Origin: Microbacter margulisiae
Lineage (GTDB): Bacteria > Bacteroidota > Bacteroidia > Bacteroidales > Paludibacteraceae
NCBI RefSeq assembly: GCF_014192515.1
Contig: NZ_JACHYB010000001.1
Coordinates: 1,860,001 to 1,924,000 of the forward strand
Direction: 5' to 3'
Length of the DNA stretch: 64,000 bases
Part shown: positions 1-8,762 of the stretch, piece after piece
How the letters are laid out: each line of letters starts with the position of its first letter
Numbering within the stretch: position 1 is the stretch's first letter
Made by a program: the position numbers and the translations under genes
Notes under the pieces: generated by a model
What the model saw: only the letters and a program-made list of their open reading frames with translations
Databases searched by the model: none
Told to the model about the DNA's origin: nothing

Positions 1-1
1 T

Positions 2-994
2 GAAGTGGTGATCAACTCGACGGTGCTGGATGACAAGGTACTGTTCAAATCGTCCGATGGCCTGCCTACCTATCACCTGGCCAATGTGGTGGATGATCAC
101 CTGATGGAGATTTCGCATGTGATCCGGGGTGAAGAATGGTTACCATCGGCGCCGTTGCATGTTTTACTCTATCGCGCTTTCGGCTGGGAAGATTCCATGC
201 CACAGTTTGCTCATCTTCCACTGCTGCTCAAACCCGAAGGCAACGGAAAGCTGAGTAAACGGGATGGCGACCGTCTGGGATTTCCCGTCTTCCCTCTTCA
301 ATGGCAAGATCCGAAAACAGGTGACATTTCCAGCGGATACCGCGAGGCAGGCTATTATCCCGAAGCTGTGATCAACTTTCTGGCACTATTGGGATGGCAT
401 CCCGAAACCGATCAGGAAATCTTTACCATGCAGGAATTGATCGAACAATTTTCTTTCGAACGATGTAGCAAAAGCGGAGCCAAATTTGATTTCGAAAAAG
501 CAAAATGGTTCAATCACCATTATTTGCAACAAAAACCGGTATCCGAACTTGTAGCAGCTTTTCAACCCGTACTGAAATCAAAAGGCATTGAAGCCGCGGA
601 CGAAATGGTATCACAGGTGGTTTCCCTGATGAGAGAGCGAATTAACTTCATGCAGGATCTGTGGGATAACACCGATTATTTCTTTGCAGCTCCAACAGTA
701 TATGACGAAAAGTCGGTACAAAAACATTGGAAACCCGAAACAAAGCCGATGCTCGAAGCGCTGGTTCAACTGATTGAGTCATTACCTTCTTTCGGGTCTG
801 ATGCACAGGCTGATGAAGCTCATGTAATGGCGTGGATTCAAAGCAACGGATATAAAACCGGGAATGTAATGAATCCTTTCCGTATCGCTTTGGTAGGCGC
901 CTCCAAAGGCCCCCATCTGTTCGATCTTACGTCTATTATCGGCAAAGAAGAAACCCTGCAACGCCTTCGTAAAGCCATGGCAACACTCGTGTAA
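2..994 (+). CDS. gltX: Glutamyl-tRNA synthetase, C-terminal part (gene runs off the left edge)
   Basis: This enzyme charges tRNA-Glu with glutamate in the cytoplasm. The frame is open to the left edge, so the N-terminal HIGH half of the Rossmann domain lies outside the window. Visible are the late catalytic domain ([27 protein letters not shown]), the KLSKR form of the class I KMSKS loop at 248-262, and the C-terminal alpha-helical anticodon-binding region, ending with the typical [19 protein letters not shown] stretch. About 330 residues are present of roughly 500 expected. The identification is firm; the start is not in the window. A large dispersed repeat begins about 20 bases after the stop codon. 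Confidence 0.95.
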   Translation, partial: EVVINSTVLDDKVLFKSSDGLPTYHLANVVDDHLMEISHVIRGEEWLPSAPLHVLLYRAFGWEDSMPQFAHLPLLLKPEGNGKLSKRDGDRLGFPVFPLQWQDPKTGDISSGYREAGYYPEAVINFLALLGWHPETDQEIFTMQELIEQFSFERCSKSGAKFDFEKAKWFNHHYLQQKPVSELVAAFQPVLKSKGIEAADEMVSQVVSLMRERINFMQDLWDNTDYFFAAPTVYDEKSVQKHWKPETKPMLEALVQLIESLPSFGSDAQADEAHVMAWIQSNGYKTGNVMNPFRIALVGASKGPHLFDLTSIIGKEETLQRLRKAMATLV

Positions 995-1012
995 GTCATT
1001 CTCAGCAGGAAG

Positions 1013-1613
1013 TTATTAATTTAACTTTCGCAAGCTCCAAATAATCCGGTTGCTTTAGGTTATTGAGATTTAAAACCTTATTTTGGAAATACCTGACCCT
1101 TAGTAGCATAGATCATATGAAGATCAGGCAAACCTTATTCCCTTATTAATATGAAACGAGTATGTGAATTCTTCATATCCAAGGGGAAGATGATGTTGGA
1201 ATGTGAGTCCGTTACGCCCTTCTAAAAACAAATTATTATCGTATCTAATAAGGGAATAAGGTCAATTACCAGGGTGGTTATTGGTTTCCCTACTAAGGGT
1301 AAGCTACACTCAACATAAGGTTTCGAAATGGGTGCCTGATCCCAATTATCAGAGATGGGATTCAAGTTTCATACGGTAGCTTTTAAAAACAAACATAAAC
1401 AAGGAGACTGAACATTGTTCCTATTGCTTTTTCACTTGAAGTAAAAAAGCTATTTTTCTCTGAAAGTATTATTGTATCTTTATGTCTCAGTATATTTTTT
1501 TTGGTTTTGTTTGACAATATAAAGTTACTGACATTCAGTGATTTTACCAAATTTATATGCTGCTATTTTCTTATATATCAGCAAGTTATTTTACTTGCGA
1601 AAGTTGAATTATT
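1013..1613. repeat. Dispersed structured repeat, copy 1 (inverted-repeat ends)
   Basis: This non-coding element of about 600 bp has a diverged sister at 57698-58352. The ends are imperfect inverted repeats: a left end with TAACTTTCGCAAG (1022-1034) and a right end with CTTGCGAAAGTTGAA (1594-1608). Inside lie a 16-bp perfect inverted repeat, CCTTATTCCCTTATTA (1133-1148) against its complement (1247-1262), and a 25-nt hairpin (1426-1450, GCTTTTT..AAAAAAGC). All three structures recur in the sister copy, while the sequence between them has drifted. No credible protein is encoded; the 70-codon frame at 1501-1713 is not conserved in the sister. It could be a MITE-like element or a structured RNA; neither is proven. 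Confidence 0.75.
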
Positions 1614-1779
1614 AAAAAGAAGAAGATTAGCAGTGAAAAAGAAGTTGATGTCCAATTTTTACTATGGACTTCCTGAATTTTTATTGCGTAACTTTCGTAA
1701 GCTTATACGATAGCAAGGTCAGTGAGTTTCCCCAAAATATGAGGTTTGACCGTTGTAGCCTTTAGACTTTTGACCGAGG

Positions 1780-1855
1780 CGCTCGTTCAACTTTACACCT
1801 TACACTTTCAACCGCAGTTCTTTTTATACCGCGGTTTAGTGTTGTTCACCCTTTG
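1780..1855 (-). repeat. Short dispersed repeat, inverted relative to 55681-55780
   Basis: On the minus strand this stretch reads as purine-rich GTGTAAGGTGTAAAGTTGAA units and matches the sequence at 55681-55780 with several shared blocks (AACTGCGGTTGAAAG versus AACTACGGTTGAAAG; GTGTAAGGTGTAAAG). It is intergenic and has no coding content. Both copies lie within about 2 kb of a copy of the larger structured repeat. Confidence 0.5.
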
Positions 1856-1920
1856 ACTTTAGACTGCTAAGGTGAATTCCTTTGATCAGGGGCACAGGTG
1901 ACAACCTCTTTTGATGCATG

Positions 1921-2730
1921 TTATCTGTATCTGTGCCTATATTCATGGGGAGGCGGTGGTGTGGTTGTAGCATCCAGGTAAGCTGCGCCGGCTATGACAG
2001 CTACCGTTCCCACTCCCCCCATAATATGACCTACCACAGTTGTCCTGCTAACATAAAACATGTTACTTGCCTGATAAACATCAGAAGGAGAGATCGTAGT
2101 CTGAATAATGTTGGACACCCAGAAAGGCTGATCTATATATATTGGATGCGAAAAGCCCTCGTCAGCAGAGAGAGTCAGAAAACATCTGAAAGTAAACGGA
2201 GAATTACCAGGTTCAAAGCTATATTGATCAACCCGGGAGTTTTGCATACTGCCGAATGGCACTTTATGCTTCAATTGCTGAGGAAGAGGAAGAATAAATG
2301 TACTTCTTATCGACATCGGCGTTACAGACACATACGAATTGGGTGGAATAAAACTGACCTGTTCTTTTTTGTTCGCTACACCGCCAGTTTCGGACCCAGA
2401 CAATGAGTAGTTACGAAAATGGATGGCTGCGCCCGTTGTCACAGTATTGATATAAACCTCGTCATTCCAGAGACTCAAACGAGAACCGTCACTGTATATC
2501 ACCGCAGATTTTTTCCAGTCAACATATATTGGCTGTGCTGATTTATTGTACACCTGAATAGTAACCGGACAGTCGGCACCTGAGAAAACATATTGCACTT
2601 TTACACTGTCATTTTCCCATACAAAAGACTGGTTATCGGCTTTGTAAATATTGCTATTCAAAGTAATATACTGATACTGTGTACAAGCTGCAAGTAGTGC
2701 CGAACAGCACAATAAAAAGAAGGTTCTCAT
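1921..2730 (-). CDS. Putative lipoprotein of unknown function
   Basis: The product is 269 residues. I chose the internal ATG at 2730 because it is followed at once by a clean lipoprotein signal peptide (MRTFFLLCCSALLAACTQ) with lipobox LAAC; the longer frame would put 32 unrelated residues in front. The mature part is rich in beta-forming segments, with no motif I recognise. Near the C-terminus is a glycine/alanine-rich hydrophobic stretch (VGTVAVIAGAAYLDA) followed by TTTPPPPHEYRHRYR, a proline run and a basic tail. It stands alone between the dispersed repeats and the divergently transcribed TPR regulator. An envelope-anchored protein is likely; its role is unknown. Confidence 0.75.
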   Translation of the reverse strand: MRTFFLLCCSALLAACTQYQYITLNSNIYKADNQSFVWENDSVKVQYVFSGADCPVTIQVYNKSAQPIYVDWKKSAVIYSDGSRLSLWNDEVYINTVTTGAAIHFRNYSLSGSETGGVANKKEQVSFIPPNSYVSVTPMSIRSTFILPLPQQLKHKVPFGSMQNSRVDQYSFEPGNSPFTFRCFLTLSADEGFSHPIYIDQPFWVSNIIQTTISPSDVYQASNMFYVSRTTVVGHIMGGVGTVAVIAGAAYLDATTTPPPPHEYRHRYR

Positions 2731-3260
2731 GATCGCTAAGGAATTACATGATTGAATGTGCAAAGGTAATATACCATAGTCAGGCATTGATATTGTTGAA
2801 TATATTTTCCTCCTAAGAATGCCCAACAGGGATTAATTTATAAGATGAGCTTATACCCTTAAACGTTGCAAATGCCCACCAGGTAAGCCTAAAAGCGTTA
2901 GAACAACAACTACCATCATCAATCCTTTGAGTCATTAAGGCAGTGTCCATAATTTTCTGTATTCGTGAATATCTACCTCTTCTTTCGCCAGTTCAGTTTC
3001 AGGGTGTTCTGTCCTCTTTTTGCGCCGAAAAATTGAAAGTATTTTGATTCATTCTCCCTGAAAATTGATAGCTGTCAAGTTTGTACACAATTGACTATTT
3101 GCAATGAATTGATAATTAGCATTCTAAAAAAGTTAAAAAGCGTAATGTAAAGTTGATATTTTCTGAAGAAGAAGTATTTTGTATGAATCTAATTTGTATC
3201 TTTAACGCATAATAACCCGAATTCAAGAGGCACTTTCTTCGTTTCTTTTTTCTTTGTGTT
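2731..3260. other. Intergenic region, nothing clear
   Basis: These 530 bases separate the divergent lipoprotein and TPR-regulator genes. The region is AT-rich, with no convincing ORF, RNA gene or repeat. A possible weak promoter box for the downstream gene, TATCTTTA, lies at 3197-3204. Confidence 0.5.
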
Positions 3261-4895
3261 ATGCGCCATTTACTCTTCTTTTGCGTCATCTGTCTGTTCC
3301 TTTCCTCATGCCACGATAGCTTCAGGCATGACAAGATATTACTTTCACGTGCCGACAGCCTGATGGAATCATATCCCAACAGTGCATTATTACTATTAAA
3401 CCACATTACAGATTCACGGCGTCTTCCCGCCCCTGAACAGGCGCTTTATGCCCTATTAAAGAATCAGGCATATGACAAATGCAACATCAGTATACAATCC
3501 GACTCGCTTATTCGCATTGCAACCCGGTATTACAGCACCAGGGATCCACTACGGGCAGGATACGCATGGCTATATCTTGCCCGGATCGATAAAAAAGGAG
3601 GTAATGCCGAAGCATGTGCATCTGCACTACTGAAAGCGGGATCCTACGCCGCTAAAAGCAATAACTTCCAATTACAGGGATTTGTGTATAACGACAAAGC
3701 CATTGAATGTCAGGCACAGGGTCAACCGGATAGTATGTTGTTCTATTACCGGATGGCCTACGGGGCTTTTCAAAAAGCAGGAGACCGGCGCAGTTCCGCT
3801 CTCGGGTTAATCAATATTGCCAATGGTTATTACCTGCAAAATCACTTCAACAGTGCACTGTATTACATTAATTTAGCCAAAAAAGCAACAGATCCTCTCC
3901 ACGAAAGAACACTTACCAACACTATTTATCGTTTCACCGGACTGATTTATTATCACCGGCACAACTATGCCGCAGCGCTTCATAATCTGAAAATCGCCGC
4001 ACAAACATCCGATCAGTACGATTATAACAAATGGATTGATCTGGCAATGGTTTATTTGCAAACCAACAAGCTGGATTCGGCGATGTTATACCTGAAAAAA
4101 TGCACGAATCCGCATGAGATGGCTCCAATCTATTATCAATTGTGGCAAAACCTGTACGAAAAGAAAAAAGATTTCCAAACTGCTCTTTATTATGCAAAGA
4201 AAGATTCCGATGCCAAAGATTCGTTGCGTCAACAAGCGTTGAAAGAAAGCTTTGCAGGAATGGAAAAAAGATATGATTATCAACAATATGCAACAGAAAA
4301 CAAATCATTATGGATGTACAGCAGGCAAAAAAATGTTTTCATCATACTGCTTTTATTGGTGATCAGCCTTACCGCCATATCATTCGTCTTGTTTAAAAGA
4401 AGGCAGAAACACAGGCTCCTTGAACAACAACGCATTCTGAGCACCAAAGAAGAAATGTTAGCAAAACAAGGAGAAGAAAAAAATCTCTTCATCAAAAAGC
4501 AGCTCGATATTCAGCAAGCTATGCTGAAAAACATCAACGAACAAAGAAAAGATATCCAAGCCGATCTCACACAGGCAAGAGGCGTTCGTAAAAATGATAT
4601 CGCAAAAATGCTGGATGAAAAAGAGCAGGAGATATCGAAGCTTTATTATGAAATCACAGCCAACGTCGACATGCTTTACAACCAAATCTCCGAACGCCTG
4701 AGAAAACAATATTCCAACCTAACATCCGGCGACATCTTAATATGCTGTCTGTTGCTTGCCGGATTCGAATCATCCGTCATAACCTCCCTCCTCAACATTC
4801 AGGCAAAATCGTATAACATGCGCCGCACCATCATCCGCAAGCGATTGGGACTGGCACATGATATGAATCTTGCCGATTTTCTCGCCAATTTTTAG
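3261..4895 (+). CDS. TPR-repeat membrane regulator with C-terminal helix-turn-helix-like domain
   Basis: This 544-residue protein has the architecture common in Bacteroidota: a lipoprotein-like signal (MRHLLFFCVICLFLSSCHD), TPR-like helical repeats over about residues 25-335, a single transmembrane segment (about 358-379, VFIILLLLVISLTAISFVLF), a charged coiled coil (about 385-470) and a C-terminal LuxR-like helical domain (about 490-535, SGDILICCLLLAGFESSVITSLL..). Such proteins are thought to sense periplasmic or envelope signals and act at the inner membrane. The gene precedes a run of outer-membrane barrel genes on the same strand, 390 bases downstream, so it may regulate them. That link is inferred from position. 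A weak inverted repeat (4897-4920) follows the stop and could end transcription. Confidence 0.8.
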   Translation: MRHLLFFCVICLFLSSCHDSFRHDKILLSRADSLMESYPNSALLLLNHITDSRRLPAPEQALYALLKNQAYDKCNISIQSDSLIRIATRYYSTRDPLRAGYAWLYLARIDKKGGNAEACASALLKAGSYAAKSNNFQLQGFVYNDKAIECQAQGQPDSMLFYYRMAYGAFQKAGDRRSSALGLINIANGYYLQNHFNSALYYINLAKKATDPLHERTLTNTIYRFTGLIYYHRHNYAAALHNLKIAAQTSDQYDYNKWIDLAMVYLQTNKLDSAMLYLKKCTNPHEMAPIYYQLWQNLYEKKKDFQTALYYAKKDSDAKDSLRQQALKESFAGMEKRYDYQQYATENKSLWMYSRQKNVFIILLLLVISLTAISFVLFKRRQKHRLLEQQRILSTKEEMLAKQGEEKNLFIKKQLDIQQAMLKNINEQRKDIQADLTQARGVRKNDIAKMLDEKEQEISKLYYEITANVDMLYNQISERLRKQYSNLTSGDILICCLLLAGFESSVITSLLNIQAKSYNMRRTIIRKRLGLAHDMNLADFLANF

Positions 4896-5287
4896 TGCCA
4901 AAAACAAGCCTTTTTTTGGCTATTCCGGGCAGATAGGTATCCGTTATTCCAGAGCACAGCCACACATTTCTGGTTTCCAGTGGTTTTCCCAAAACACAAT
5001 ATTTGCAAAATAGGTATTGGCGTTTTTCGCAATTCCTTATCAATCAAAAGATTTAGGAATAACTTTAACCAACCGAATATGCATCCCATTTCAGATAAAA
5101 TATTATTACTTATCCGAAGGCAATAACGACAAACAACATACAATAAATCCTTCATTTTCTCATGCATTCATTTTTCGTCAGGGCGGCGTGAGCCGCTTTG
5201 ACGGACTTTAGAACAGCAAAGCATAAGTCGGACATAACTCAATGTTTAACAAGCAATCGCATATCACTACATTATAGACGATGTACA
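4896..5287. other. Intergenic region with possible weak terminator
   Basis: The only structure seen is GCCAAAAA..TTTTTGGC at 4897-4920, directly after the TPR-regulator stop codon. The remaining bases up to the barrel gene show no ORF that looks real. A frame opening at 5198 is an upstream extension of the barrel gene without a signal peptide. Confidence 0.4.
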
Positions 5288-7759
5288 ATGAAACAAAAGC
5301 ATATTTTCTTTTGGTGGATATTAGCTATTATTCCCATTCAAGCGCAAAACCTTATGGTCAAAGTTGATATTGAAGCTTATAAGATTCCGCATTCAAAAGA
5401 TTCAGTCATAAAACACATTACGTTCGAAAAATTCATACGGCATCAATACAAGACATACCTTTCCTACACAACCACACAATGTAACAATCAATTTATCCTG
5501 CCTAAGGATTCAGGACAGTTCAGAATGTTGGTCAATTCGCAAAACTACAATGAAGACACTCTCTCATTCTCTGTTGATGTTCATACACAAATCGTCAACC
5601 TGGGAAAGATAGTTCTATTACAAAAACTGATGCTAAAAGAATTGAACGAGGTAACCATTGTAGGAGATAAAAAACAATTTGTCAAAATAGATGCTGATAA
5701 AACCACTTACCTCGTAAAAGAAAATCCTCTCCTTGCGTCAGGAACTATGGAAGAAGCGATTAGAAAATTGCCTGGGGTCATGTTAACCCCTACCGGTAGT
5801 ATTAATTTACATGGTAAGGATGCCATGATTTATATTGATGAAGTACCCTGTACCTTATCCGGACAAGATCTGATTAATTATATTCAAAGCTTACCAGCAA
5901 CGACAATTGATAAAATTGAGTTGATAACAAACCCCGGGGCATCTTTTGAAGCGAATGCCAATGGAGCTGTCATCAATATTATTACCCGGACAACCCATTT
6001 TAAGCATTTCAGCGGAACATTGGATTTTACCTATGGAATCAATCAATTTCATAAGAGCACCTATATGCCTTCATTAATGCTCAACGGGAATAATAGAAAC
6101 ATGAATTGGCAAGTTCAAACAGGATATGATCATTTGGAACGAAATACTTCTGATTTTATCAATCGAACATTTACTTCATTTACACCGGAGATCTACTTCT
6201 TTCAACATAATCAATCGGATATTCCGGAACATAATTTTTATTTCAGACCCATGTTGAACTTCAAAATCAACAAAACTTCTCATTTAATCCTCAATTATAA
6301 CCTCAACAGGACAAACACCACGCCATCTATCTTTAGCAACTCTTATAGCCGGAATGTAATGCCTGCCATCGCATATACAAACACATACCGGAATGACACG
6401 AAAAACAGAAACGACGAATTTGTGGCAAAATACAAAACCCTCCTCGACACTTCGGGAAAATCGCTACAGATTACCGGATATTATTTATTGTTCAATAAAC
6501 AAGCAGTCGGAAAATCAATACAAGATCAGATTGATTCAACCTTATACAGTATAAATGACATCCACTTGAGAATTCACAATTTCTATTTGAAATATGACTT
6601 CGAATTACCTTTTGACCGGTTAAAATTCCAACTGAATAGCGGTGGTAAAGTAAGTACATTCCAAGCAAATGATTTAGGACAATATAATTTGGGCAATCAT
6701 AACGTTACTGTTTTCAACTATCCGGCGTACACAAGCCAACTGAATTTTCATTATCAGGAAACCAATCTGGCCTTTTATGCAGAGGGACAAAAGAAATGGG
6801 GAAACCTGCAAGCTTCTGCCGGATTGCGAATGGAAGAGATACATTATACAAGTAGTCTTCCTGATGATACCATCCTGAAAAATACGACTACAAAACTTTT
6901 TCCATCAATTCATCTGTTGTATAAGCTAAGCCCCGCTGTAAATCTTGTAGCCAGTTATACACGAAAAATTGCCATGCCATTTTACGCGCAATTGGATCCA
7001 AACAATAACAGCTACTTCGATAGCTATAATACAGCATCGGGAAATCCCTTTCTACAGCCAACCTTGTACGACAATTATGCCTGTGATTTGACAGCATTTG
7101 ACTACTTCGAAATTGGAGCCATTTATGCCCATATCCATAATGTCAACATCTTGACATACACTACCGATCCCAATTCTTTGGTTACCCGTCAAACATATTT
7201 AAGTTACAGGCACATGCAAAAATTCGACATCTATACGTCCTTCCCTGTTCCTTTCAATATCCTTGCACAAGGAATGGATATTTTTACGCATCCGTTGAAT
7301 CTGGACAAAATGAGTTACCTGTTTTTTGACGTCGAATGGCATAATCAAAAAATACAAGACTATCCCTACATTGTCAACTTCAAACCTTATTGGATAGTAG
7401 ATTGTTCTTTACAACTCCTGTTGCCCTATAAACTGAAATTGTTTGCAGACTATACCTACATATCTACTGGGATATCCCAGATTTACCAACTGGAAAAACC
7501 AACGCAATCTTTCACCATTGATCTGTCACGTAAGTTTTTCAAGGATAACCTTGGCATAACTCTAGAAGCGACAGCCCCACCTGTGGATCATCTCCTAAAT
7601 CCCACAGCCAATTTAAACACAAAATATACAAGTTCATACGATGCTAAATCTTTACGTATTATGCTGACCTATCATTTCGGGAGTTATAGAAACAAAGAAG
7701 AAATGGAAATTAAGACAGAAAAGAAATTTATTGGAAATCAGATAATGCCTGCCATATGA
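5288..7759 (+). CDS. Outer-membrane beta-barrel receptor (TonB-dependent receptor-like)
   Basis: The product is 823 residues. The start at 5288 is chosen because MKQKHIFFWWILAIIPIQA is a good signal peptide; the frame extends 30 codons further up without one. Residues about 20-110 form a short beta-rich N-terminal domain. A plug domain follows (about 115-225), with LKELNEVTIVGDKK, MEEAIRKLPGVML and the DKIELITNPGASFEANANGAVINI signature, and the rest is a large barrel of the OMP_b-brl_3 type. No lipoprotein SusD partner is present, so a glycan SusCD pair is unlikely; the substrate is unknown. It heads a same-strand series with the hydrolase, a second receptor, a GyrI-like protein and an amylase-like lipoprotein. 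Confidence 0.85.
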   Translation: MKQKHIFFWWILAIIPIQAQNLMVKVDIEAYKIPHSKDSVIKHITFEKFIRHQYKTYLSYTTTQCNNQFILPKDSGQFRMLVNSQNYNEDTLSFSVDVHTQIVNLGKIVLLQKLMLKELNEVTIVGDKKQFVKIDADKTTYLVKENPLLASGTMEEAIRKLPGVMLTPTGSINLHGKDAMIYIDEVPCTLSGQDLINYIQSLPATTIDKIELITNPGASFEANANGAVINIITRTTHFKHFSGTLDFTYGINQFHKSTYMPSLMLNGNNRNMNWQVQTGYDHLERNTSDFINRTFTSFTPEIYFFQHNQSDIPEHNFYFRPMLNFKINKTSHLILNYNLNRTNTTPSIFSNSYSRNVMPAIAYTNTYRNDTKNRNDEFVAKYKTLLDTSGKSLQITGYYLLFNKQAVGKSIQDQIDSTLYSINDIHLRIHNFYLKYDFELPFDRLKFQLNSGGKVSTFQANDLGQYNLGNHNVTVFNYPAYTSQLNFHYQETNLAFYAEGQKKWGNLQASAGLRMEEIHYTSSLPDDTILKNTTTKLFPSIHLLYKLSPAVNLVASYTRKIAMPFYAQLDPNNNSYFDSYNTASGNPFLQPTLYDNYACDLTAFDYFEIGAIYAHIHNVNILTYTTDPNSLVTRQTYLSYRHMQKFDIYTSFPVPFNILAQGMDIFTHPLNLDKMSYLFFDVEWHNQKIQDYPYIVNFKPYWIVDCSLQLLLPYKLKLFADYTYISTGISQIYQLEKPTQSFTIDLSRKFFKDNLGITLEATAPPVDHLLNPTANLNTKYTSSYDAKSLRIMLTYHFGSYRNKEEMEIKTEKKFIGNQIMPAI

Positions 7760-7822
7760 TGTAAGATTCAAAATAATCATATCCAAGAATGTATAATCAT
7801 TTGCAAATAAAACTACCAACGT

Positions 7823-8722
7823 ATGAAAAAACTTATTGTTATTATTCTCCTGTTTTTATGCGTGTATGATGTATACGCGCTGTTACCGAATGCTGTTTAT
7901 GCATGGCAGCCTAATATACAAGGATTAATGTTTAAAGAATACAATGTCAAAACGGCTGACGGGTATAACCTGAAGGCATGGTATTATCCTGCACAAAAAG
8001 CTTTATCAAAAGATTCCGCCAAAGCTTATGAAAAGGGGACGCTTATCCGTCCGTTTGTGATTGACACGGCAAAACGGCCTACAATTATTATTTGCAACGG
8101 AGATGCATGTAATATGGAGCAACTACTTGGTCTTGCCCATCTTTATTGTACGAATGGATTTAATGTGATTACATTTGATTGGCGGGGATTTGGAGAAAGT
8201 CAATATTTTCCAATTAATACAAACTACCTCGTCTATCCTCAATTTATTACCGATTACAACGCAATTGTTGATTTCACAGTCAAACTGCCAACCGTTGACA
8301 CCCATAAAATAGGGGTATTTGGATTCTCTACCGGAGCATTCCTCTCATTTTATATTGCAGCAACACGTCCCGAGATAAAAGCGATCGTTGTAAGGGGACT
8401 CTTTACGGATTACCATCACATCATTCCCGGATTAAAGAGACTGGATCCTTCGCGTCCGCTAATTTTACCCAAAGGGATGGATAAATATTCTCCCCGTAAA
8501 CATTGGAATACATTTACCAAACCGATCTTCCTCATTGTCGGGAAATTGGACAAACGGACTCCCCCAAAAAACTCTCTTGAGATTCTTTCAAAGGTCAAAA
8601 GCAATGTACGTGAGTTATGGATTGTAAATAAAGCAGGACACGGCGGAATTGAAGCTCCCGAAATTATAGCGTGGAATTTATTTCAAAAGAAAACTATTAG
8701 CTTTTTCAGGGAAAATCTATAA
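7823..8722 (+). CDS. Secreted alpha/beta hydrolase
   Basis: This 299-residue protein has a signal peptide or N-terminal anchor (MKKLIVIILLFLCVYDVYA) and an alpha/beta-hydrolase core. Visible are the oxyanion region after a beta strand (TIIICNGDACN), DWRGFGES, the nucleophile elbow GFSTG with Ser169, an acid-loop candidate (LIVGKLDKRTPP) and the catalytic His in KAGHGG near residue 273. It resembles the BAAT/YqiA-like serine esterase-peptidase group. It sits 63 bases after one outer-membrane receptor and about 40 bases before the next, so it probably acts in the periplasm on material they import. The exact substrate cannot be read from the sequence. Confidence 0.8.
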   Translation: MKKLIVIILLFLCVYDVYALLPNAVYAWQPNIQGLMFKEYNVKTADGYNLKAWYYPAQKALSKDSAKAYEKGTLIRPFVIDTAKRPTIIICNGDACNMEQLLGLAHLYCTNGFNVITFDWRGFGESQYFPINTNYLVYPQFITDYNAIVDFTVKLPTVDTHKIGVFGFSTGAFLSFYIAATRPEIKAIVVRGLFTDYHHIIPGLKRLDPSRPLILPKGMDKYSPRKHWNTFTKPIFLIVGKLDKRTPPKNSLEILSKVKSNVRELWIVNKAGHGGIEAPEIIAWNLFQKKTISFFRENL

Positions 8723-8762
8723 CCTTCAATCTATGGTCACGGATTCAAAACAGACAAGATCA

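Noticed and set aside
1501..1713. 70-codon frame inside and just past the dispersed repeat
   Set aside because: Not conserved in the sister repeat copy, low-complexity composition, and it crosses the repeat boundary.
1918..2406. 162-codon frame opposite the lipoprotein gene
   Set aside because: It is the antisense shadow of a lipoprotein with a clear signal peptide; its composition is not protein-like.
5017..5287. Frames upstream of the first receptor, including a 30-codon extension
   Set aside because: The signal peptide begins at 5288, and the upstream residues have no counterpart in the family.
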